From positions 3,658,001 to 3,722,000 of the forward strand of contig NZ_CP109199.1 of the NCBI RefSeq assembly GCF_036250065.1: a DNA stretch of 64,000 bases. The letters are read 5' to 3'. A program made the translations under genes and the position numbers. Shown piece by piece: positions 59,146 to 64,000 of this stretch. This DNA is from Micromonospora sp. NBC_01699. Its GTDB lineage: Bacteria > Actinomycetota > Actinomycetes > Mycobacteriales > Micromonosporaceae. The number at the start of each line of letters is the position of its first letter. The stretch's first letter is position 1. The notes beneath the pieces were generated by a model. The model did not search any database and was not told the origin of the DNA. It saw only the letters and a program-made list of their open reading frames with translations.

Positions 59146-59220
59146 CTGTGGAGCACTCCCGCCACGCGTGGGTGCGACAGAGGGGGAGGCCGCATCGTCG
59201 ACCTCGCCCCGGGAGCCGCC

Positions 59221-62043
59221 ATGACCGCAGACCAGTTCGCCGTACGTCACATCGGCCCGGATGCCGATGGTGAGCGCCGGATGTTGGAGACCGTCGGTTA
59301 CGAGTCGATCGACGAGCTGATGGATGCCGCGATTCCCGAGGTGATCCGCTGGCACGGCACGCTCGACCTGCCGGCCCCGGCGACCGAGGCCGAGGTGATC
59401 GCCGAGCTGCGGGCGATAGCGGCCCGTAACACCGTCGCGGTGTCGATGATCGGGCTCGGCTACCACGGCACCCACACCCCGGCGGTGGTCCGCCGCAACG
59501 TGCTGGAGAGCCCGGCCTGGTACACCGCGTACACGCCGTACCAGCCGGAGATCAGTCAGGGCCGGTTGGAGGCGCTGCTGAACTTCCAGACGATGGTCAC
59601 CGACCTGACCGGGTTGGCGACCGCGAACGCCTCCATGCTCGACGAGGGGACCGCGGCGGCGGAGGCGATGACCCTGGCCCGCCGGGCGTCGAAGAGCAAG
59701 AGCCCGGTGTACGTCGTCGACGCCGACACCCTGCCGCAGACGCTGGCGGTGATCGTGACCCGGGCCGAGCCGCTCGGTATCGACGTGCGGGTGGTCGATC
59801 TCGACGTCGAGGAGTTGCCGGCGGAGTTCTTCGGTCTGCATCTCCAGTACCCGGGGGCGTCCGGGCTGGTTCGGGACCAGGCGGCGCTGGTGGCGGCGGC
59901 GCACGGGGTCGGGGCGCTGGTCGCGGTCGCCGCGGATCTGCTCGCGCTGACGTTGCTGCGGCCGCCGGGACGCATCGGTGCCGACATCGCCGCCGGGACG
60001 ACGCAGCGGTTCGGCGTACCGATGGGTTTCGGTGGGCCGCACGCCGGTTACCTGGCCGTCCGCGGCGGTCTGGAGCGGATGCTGCCCGGCCGGTTGGTCG
60101 GGGTGTCCCGCGACGTCGACGGCGACCCGGCGTACCGGTTGGCGTTGCAAACCCGTGAGCAGCACATCCGGCGGGAGAAGGCGACCAGCAACATCTGTAC
60201 GGCGCAGGTGCTGCTCGCCGTCATGGCCAGCATGTACGCCGTCTACCACGGGCCGGACGGGTTGCGGGAGATCGCGTCGCGGACGCACCGGTTCGCGGCC
60301 CGGCTCGCGGCCGGGTTGCGCGCCGGTGGGGTGTCGACGCAGGGGCCGGCGTTCTTCGACACGGTGACCGCGGTGGTGCCGGGTCGGGCGGCGCGGGTGG
60401 TCGCCGCCGCCGAGGCGGCCGGGGTGAACCTGCGGCTGGTCGACGCCGACCGGGTCGCGGTGGCGTGTGACGAGACGACGGTGCCGGCGCACCTGAGCGC
60501 GGTGTGGGCGGCGTTCGGGGTGCCGGAGTTCACCGGTGAGGTCGCCGAGGCGCTGCCGGTGGCGTTGCTGCGTGACGGTGACTTCCTGACCCACCCGGTG
60601 TTCCACCGGCACCGGTCGGAGACGGCGATGCTGCGTTACCTGCGCCGGTTGTCGGATTCGGACTACGCCCTGGACCGGGGCATGATCCCGCTCGGTTCGT
60701 GCACGATGAAGCTGAACGCGACCACCGAGATGGAGCCGGTGAGCTGGCCGGAGTTCGCGAACATGCACCCGTTCGCGCCGGCGTCGCAGACCGCCGGCTA
60801 CCGGGAGCTGGTCACCTCGCTACAGGGGTGGTTGGCCGAGGTCACCGGTTACGACGCGGTCAGTGTGCAGCCGAACGCGGGTTCGCAGGGGGAACTCGCC
60901 GGGCTGCTGGCCATCCGGGGTTATCACCGGGAGCGTGGTGAGGCGCATCGGGACGTGTGTCTGATTCCGTCGTCGGCGCACGGGACGAACGCGGCCAGTG
61001 CGGTGATGGCCGGGATGCGGGTCGTGGTGGTGGCCTGCGACGACAACGGTGACGTGGACCTGGTCGACCTCGACCGGAAGATCGACGCGCACCGGGACGC
61101 GCTCGCGGCGATCATGGTGACGTACCCGTCGACGCACGGGGTGTACGAGACCGGGATCGCGTCGTTGTGCGCGAAGGTCCACGACGCCGGTGGGCAGGTG
61201 TACGTCGACGGGGCGAACCTCAACGCGTTGGTCGGGTTCGCCCGGCCGGGCGGGTTCGGTGCGGACGTGTCGCATCTGAACCTGCACAAGACGTTCTGCA
61301 TTCCGCACGGTGGCGGTGGTCCCGGTGTCGGGCCGGTGGCCGTACGGTCGCATCTGGCGCCGTTCCTGCCCGGTGACCCGCTCGGCGGGTCGGTCACCGG
61401 CCGGCCGGTGATCTCGGCGGCCGGGCACGGGTCGGCGGGGATCCTGCCGATTCCGTGGGCGTACCTGCGGATGATGGGGGCCGACGGGCTGCGCCGGGCG
61501 ACCGGGACGGCGGTGTTGGCGGCGAACTACGTCGCGGCCCGGCTGCGGGCGCACTACCCGGTGTTGTACAGCGGCAACAAGGGCCTGGTGGCGCACGAGT
61601 GCATCCTGGACCTGCGGCCGTTGACAAAGGCGACCGGGGTGAGCGTCGACGACGTGGCGAAGCGGTTGATCGACTACGGGTTCCACGCGCCGACGATGTC
61701 GTTCCCGGTGGCCGGCACGCTGATGGTGGAGCCGACCGAGAGTGAGGACCTGGCGGAACTCGACCGGTTCTGCGCGGCGATGATCGCGATCCGGGAGGAG
61801 ATCGACCTGGTCGGGTCGGGGCGGTGGCCGGCGGGCGACAATCCGCTGTCGAACGCGCCGCACACGGCGGCGATGGTCACCGGTGACGAGTGGCCGCACC
61901 CGTACCCGCGGTCGGTGGCGGCGTACCCGGCCGGGGTGGGCCGGGCGGCGAAGTACTGGCCGCCGGTGCGTCGCATCGACGGTGCGTACGGTGACCGGAA
62001 TTTGGTCTGTGCCTGTCCGCCGCCGGAGGCGTTCGAGGACTGA
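59221..62043 (+). CDS. gcvP: glycine dehydrogenase (decarboxylating), P protein
   Basis: 940 residues, the single-chain form. It decarboxylates glycine with PLP and passes the aminomethyl group to GcvH. Start region [49 protein letters not shown]; the catalytic half begins about 450 and has [24 protein letters not shown] and the PLP lysine K690 in [18 protein letters not shown]. Ends [36 protein letters not shown]. Controlled by the glycine riboswitch; with gcvH 5.6 kb upstream it gives part of the glycine cleavage system. Confidence 0.96.
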   Translation: MTADQFAVRHIGPDADGERRMLETVGYESIDELMDAAIPEVIRWHGTLDLPAPATEAEVIAELRAIAARNTVAVSMIGLGYHGTHTPAVVRRNVLESPAWYTAYTPYQPEISQGRLEALLNFQTMVTDLTGLATANASMLDEGTAAAEAMTLARRASKSKSPVYVVDADTLPQTLAVIVTRAEPLGIDVRVVDLDVEELPAEFFGLHLQYPGASGLVRDQAALVAAAHGVGALVAVAADLLALTLLRPPGRIGADIAAGTTQRFGVPMGFGGPHAGYLAVRGGLERMLPGRLVGVSRDVDGDPAYRLALQTREQHIRREKATSNICTAQVLLAVMASMYAVYHGPDGLREIASRTHRFAARLAAGLRAGGVSTQGPAFFDTVTAVVPGRAARVVAAAEAAGVNLRLVDADRVAVACDETTVPAHLSAVWAAFGVPEFTGEVAEALPVALLRDGDFLTHPVFHRHRSETAMLRYLRRLSDSDYALDRGMIPLGSCTMKLNATTEMEPVSWPEFANMHPFAPASQTAGYRELVTSLQGWLAEVTGYDAVSVQPNAGSQGELAGLLAIRGYHRERGEAHRDVCLIPSSAHGTNAASAVMAGMRVVVVACDDNGDVDLVDLDRKIDAHRDALAAIMVTYPSTHGVYETGIASLCAKVHDAGGQVYVDGANLNALVGFARPGGFGADVSHLNLHKTFCIPHGGGGPGVGPVAVRSHLAPFLPGDPLGGSVTGRPVISAAGHGSAGILPIPWAYLRMMGADGLRRATGTAVLAANYVAARLRAHYPVLYSGNKGLVAHECILDLRPLTKATGVSVDDVAKRLIDYGFHAPTMSFPVAGTLMVEPTESEDLAELDRFCAAMIAIREEIDLVGSGRWPAGDNPLSNAPHTAAMVTGDEWPHPYPRSVAAYPAGVGRAAKYWPPVRRIDGAYGDRNLVCACPPPEAFED

Positions 62044-62044
62044 G

Positions 62045-62084
62045 CGAACCCGGTCCGACCCGCCTGAGGGCCGGACCGGGTTCG
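62045..62084 (+). terminator. hairpin terminator after gcvP
   Basis: 13-bp perfect stem CGAACCCGGTCCG / CGGACCGGGTTCG with a 14-base loop, starting 1 base after the stop. Confidence 0.8.
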
Positions 62085-62085
62085 G

Positions 62086-62116
62086 GTCGATCAAGGAAGT
62101 CCGCGTCGATCAAGGA
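62086..62116. repeat. direct repeat GTCGATCAAGGA x2
   Basis: GTCGATCAAGGA at 62086-62097 and 62105-62116 (19-base period). GATCAAGG or close variants (CTTGATCGG, GTCAAGGC) continue to about 62210. An intergenic repeat element without a gene. Confidence 0.5.
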
Positions 62117-62227
62117 CGAGACATCCCGCTCCGGGTGACCGGGGCGGGGTGGTCGTTGATCGGCGGGGATAGCCTTGATCGGCGGGCCGCGCTGCCCACC
62201 GGGATGGTCAAGGCGGGGGTCGTCTGG

Positions 62228-62428
62228 TCAGGCGACGAGTACGTGACGGGCGGGTCCGCGGTGCGGTTCGATCATGCTGCCGTCGGGCAGCAGCTCGCCG
62301 GTGTCCTCGAAGACGATCACACCGTTGCAGAGCAGGCTCCAGCCCTGCTCACGGAAGCAGGCGATGACCCGGGCGGCGTCCCGGTCGGTTGCCTCGGCGG
62401 AGGGGCAGGTGGGTTGGTGCTGGCACAT
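62228..62428 (-). CDS. DUF5999 family small protein
   Basis: 66 residues: MCQHQPTCPSAEATDRDAARV, ACFREQGWSLLCNGVIVFEDTGELLPDGSMIEPHR. The C-x-H-x-x-x-C start looks like a small metal site, and the whole matches a conserved actinobacterial family of unknown role. The ATG at 62428 with GGAG upstream is preferred over an in-frame ATG 11 codons earlier. Confidence 0.8.
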   Translation of the reverse strand: MCQHQPTCPSAEATDRDAARVIACFREQGWSLLCNGVIVFEDTGELLPDGSMIEPHRGPARHVLVA

Positions 62429-62551
62429 CGGGTTCTCCGGACTGTGGGGGTGCTGTGTCATGGTTCACATGACCAGTGACGCACGGTACCAAGCGGAACG
62501 GTGCTACATCGAGCAGGGATCGGCACCAACCGGGGAGAATCCACCCAACGG

Positions 62552-63781
62552 ATGATGGAGATTGGGCCACTCGTCGTGGAAACGCTCCCATACGGGGTCG
62601 GGACAACCCCGGCAATGCCATCGGCATACCTCGATTCCTTGACTGAACTCGACCGATTCGAATGGTACGTCGGCCAGCCCGGCGACCCGGCCGAGTCGAT
62701 CGACCGATTCCTGACCCAGTACCAACTGGGCACGAACGCGTTATCTCGAACGACGCGCCCCGGTCCCGGATCCGACCCGAACGCACCCGTCGGGGCCGCG
62801 CTGTTCGTCTCCGCCGCCGCCGGCGCGGCCATGATCGGCGCCCCGACCGGGGCACCGAACCCGGCCGCCGGCGTACCCGACGTCGTCGCGGTCGTCTACA
62901 CCCGCACCACCGGCCACCCGGTCGCCCCGGCACCACCACCGGCGACCGGATGGTGGCTCGGGCCGTGGCAGCCGAGCTGGACCCCGGCCGCGCACGCCAC
63001 CGCCGTCACCCGGGCCCGCGACGCCATCGGCCGGGGCGACATCTACCAGGTCAACGTCGTCGGCCACGCCAGCGCCCGGTACACCGGCGACCCGATCCCC
63101 GCCCTGGCCCGGCTCGGCCGGCTGCCCGGCGCCCGCTACGGCGGAGTCCTCACCGGCAACGGCTGGGCGATCGGCTGCGCCTCCCCGGAGACCCTGGTCG
63201 AGGTGACCGGCGGACGCCTGGTCACCCGCCCGATCAAGGGCACCCGCCCGGCGACCGCCACCGGTCGCGCCGAACTGCTCGCCTCGGCCAAGGAACGGGC
63301 CGAACACATCATGATCGTCGACCTGGAACGCAACGACCTGGCCCGGGTCGCGGCCACCGGCTCGGTCCGGGTCGACGAGCTCTACGCCATCCGCAGGTGG
63401 TGCGACCTGTGGCAGGCCGAGTCGACGATCTCCGCCCACGCCGCCGACGGCCTCCGGCTGGCCGACCTGCTGCGCGCGGTCTGCCCCGGCGGTTCGGTCA
63501 CCGGCGCCCCGAAGGTCTCCGCGCTGGCCCGGATCGCCGCCCTCGAACCGGTCGGCCGGGGCGCCGGCATGGGCGCGCTCGGCTGGGTCGGGCCCGACCA
63601 CATCGACCTCGGGCTGACCATCCGAACCGCCGCCGCCGACGGCGAACGGCTGCACGTCTGGGCCGGCGGCGGGATCACCTGGGACAGCGACCCGGACGCC
63701 GAGGTCGCCGAGGCCGCCGCCAAGGCCGGCCCGGTCCGCGCCGCCCTCGCCGGCAACCGCCCACAGCCACCCGGCCGCTGA
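62552..63781 (+). CDS. pabB: chorismate-binding enzyme, aminodeoxychorismate synthase component I (PabB)-like
   Basis: 409 residues. The C-terminal catalytic domain of the anthranilate/PABA synthase family is complete: AHATAVTRARDAIGRGDIYQVNVVGHASARYTGDP, ASPETLVEVTGGRLVTRPIKGTRPATATG (the P-I-K-G-T lysine marks PabB), KERAEHIMIVDLERNDLARVAATGSV, CPGGSVTGAPKVSALARIAALEP, WAGGGITWDSDPDAEVAEAAAKAGPV. It forms aminodeoxychorismate from chorismate for folate or PABA-derived metabolites. ATGATG at 62552/62555 leaves the exact start open; the ribosome site is weak. No glutaminase partner gene is adjacent. Confidence 0.88.
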   Translation: MMEIGPLVVETLPYGVGTTPAMPSAYLDSLTELDRFEWYVGQPGDPAESIDRFLTQYQLGTNALSRTTRPGPGSDPNAPVGAALFVSAAAGAAMIGAPTGAPNPAAGVPDVVAVVYTRTTGHPVAPAPPPATGWWLGPWQPSWTPAAHATAVTRARDAIGRGDIYQVNVVGHASARYTGDPIPALARLGRLPGARYGGVLTGNGWAIGCASPETLVEVTGGRLVTRPIKGTRPATATGRAELLASAKERAEHIMIVDLERNDLARVAATGSVRVDELYAIRRWCDLWQAESTISAHAADGLRLADLLRAVCPGGSVTGAPKVSALARIAALEPVGRGAGMGALGWVGPDHIDLGLTIRTAAADGERLHVWAGGGITWDSDPDAEVAEAAAKAGPVRAALAGNRPQPPGR

Positions 63782-63860
63782 CCCGGCTCGACCGCCATCC
63801 CCGCCGTCCGTCGGCGGCGGGCGGACCCCCGTTGTGTCGCCCACCCGCCGCCGTCCGCCG

Positions 63861-64000
63861 ATCAGCCCCGGTCCACCGGCGGGGCGTCCAGGACCGGGAT
63901 CAACCGCTCCTCCTCGTACGTCAGGTGCCGTTCCAACTCGGCGACCAGCCGGTCGACCTCCGCCAACACCGACACCGGCTCGGCCCGGTCGGCGACGACA
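63861..64000 (-). CDS. hemerythrin-like (HHE) domain protein, C-terminal end
   Basis: The last 46 residues of a gene continuing past the right edge: VLAEVDRLVAELERHLTYEEERLIPVLDAPPVDRG. The H-L-T-Y-E-E-E-R-L-I-P-x-L pattern is the last iron-ligand helix of HHE cation-binding (hemerythrin) domains. The rest is not visible. Confidence 0.6.

Overview
This window is high-GC (about 70%) chromosomal DNA. Starts are often GTG, stops and starts of adjacent genes frequently overlap (ATGA/GTGA), and dense actinobacterial gene families are present. The block pgsA-DUF881-sbp-DUF881-gcvH-garA-ftsR-DUF151-MerR-gcvP follows the gene order of Mycobacterium tuberculosis Rv1822-Rv1832. Protein style points to Micromonosporaceae (Micromonospora or a relative); this is inference from sequence style, not a database result. 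No rRNA, tRNA, CRISPR array, phage or transposase was seen.

Layout. 1-0.7 kb: 5' part of a Tat-exported metallophosphatase. 1.2-9.9 kb: four paralogous secreted lysozyme-fold proteins. Three are near-identical 0.84-kb units that include the promoter; the fourth is longer and divergent. All four sit behind the same spaced motif GGAAT-N18-GTT (SigR/ECF-like) and end in a GGGTCCC-type hairpin. Between them lie a Tat/DUF1036 pair, a LURP-one protein, an erythromycin-esterase-like enzyme with a divergent tandem-MerR regulator, and an AbiEii-like nucleotidyltransferase with a small partner. 9.9-13.1 kb: streptogrisin-type protease, CorA and a DUF2064 glycosyltransferase. 13.3-21.7 kb: a selenocysteine formate dehydrogenase (in-frame UGA followed by an E. 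coli-like SECIS hairpin), its FeS and NrfD subunits, then selA and selB. 21.9-32.4 kb: carbonic anhydrase, an SRPBCC-membrane-CBM2-like fusion, CorC-like protein, HhH glycosylase, small proteins, universal stress protein, ABM, GNAT and methyltransferase proteins, and a selenium-binding-protein/methanethiol-oxidase gene coupled to a membrane protein.

32.5-49.5 kb: an organosulfur island. A 23-aa leader peptide with a Cys-rich C-terminus precedes a DszC/SfnB-like flavin enzyme and a full Dpp/Opp-type ABC importer. An NtaA/DszA-like monooxygenase is translationally coupled to two ABC exporter half-transporters. Convergent to these is ssuA-C-B, and divergent from ssuA are ssuE and ssuD. CRP-like palindromes lie ahead of the leader peptide and of ssuA. 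The likely job is uptake and oxidative desulfurisation of organosulfur compounds when sulfate or cysteine is scarce.

49.5-64 kb: a large palindromic repeat and a possible GntR remnant, then the conserved pgsA-to-MerR block, a YdcF-like protein, an aldo/keto reductase with an HxlR regulator, gcvP under a single-aptamer glycine riboswitch, a DUF5999 protein, a PabB-like enzyme and the C-terminus of a hemerythrin-like protein.

Stretches over about 300 bp without a gene are 2928-3254, 6535-6931, 8623-8932 (promoters and leaders of the lysozyme-fold genes), 47243-47703, 49480-50246 and 58787-59220; their contents are listed as features, and I see nothing further in them.
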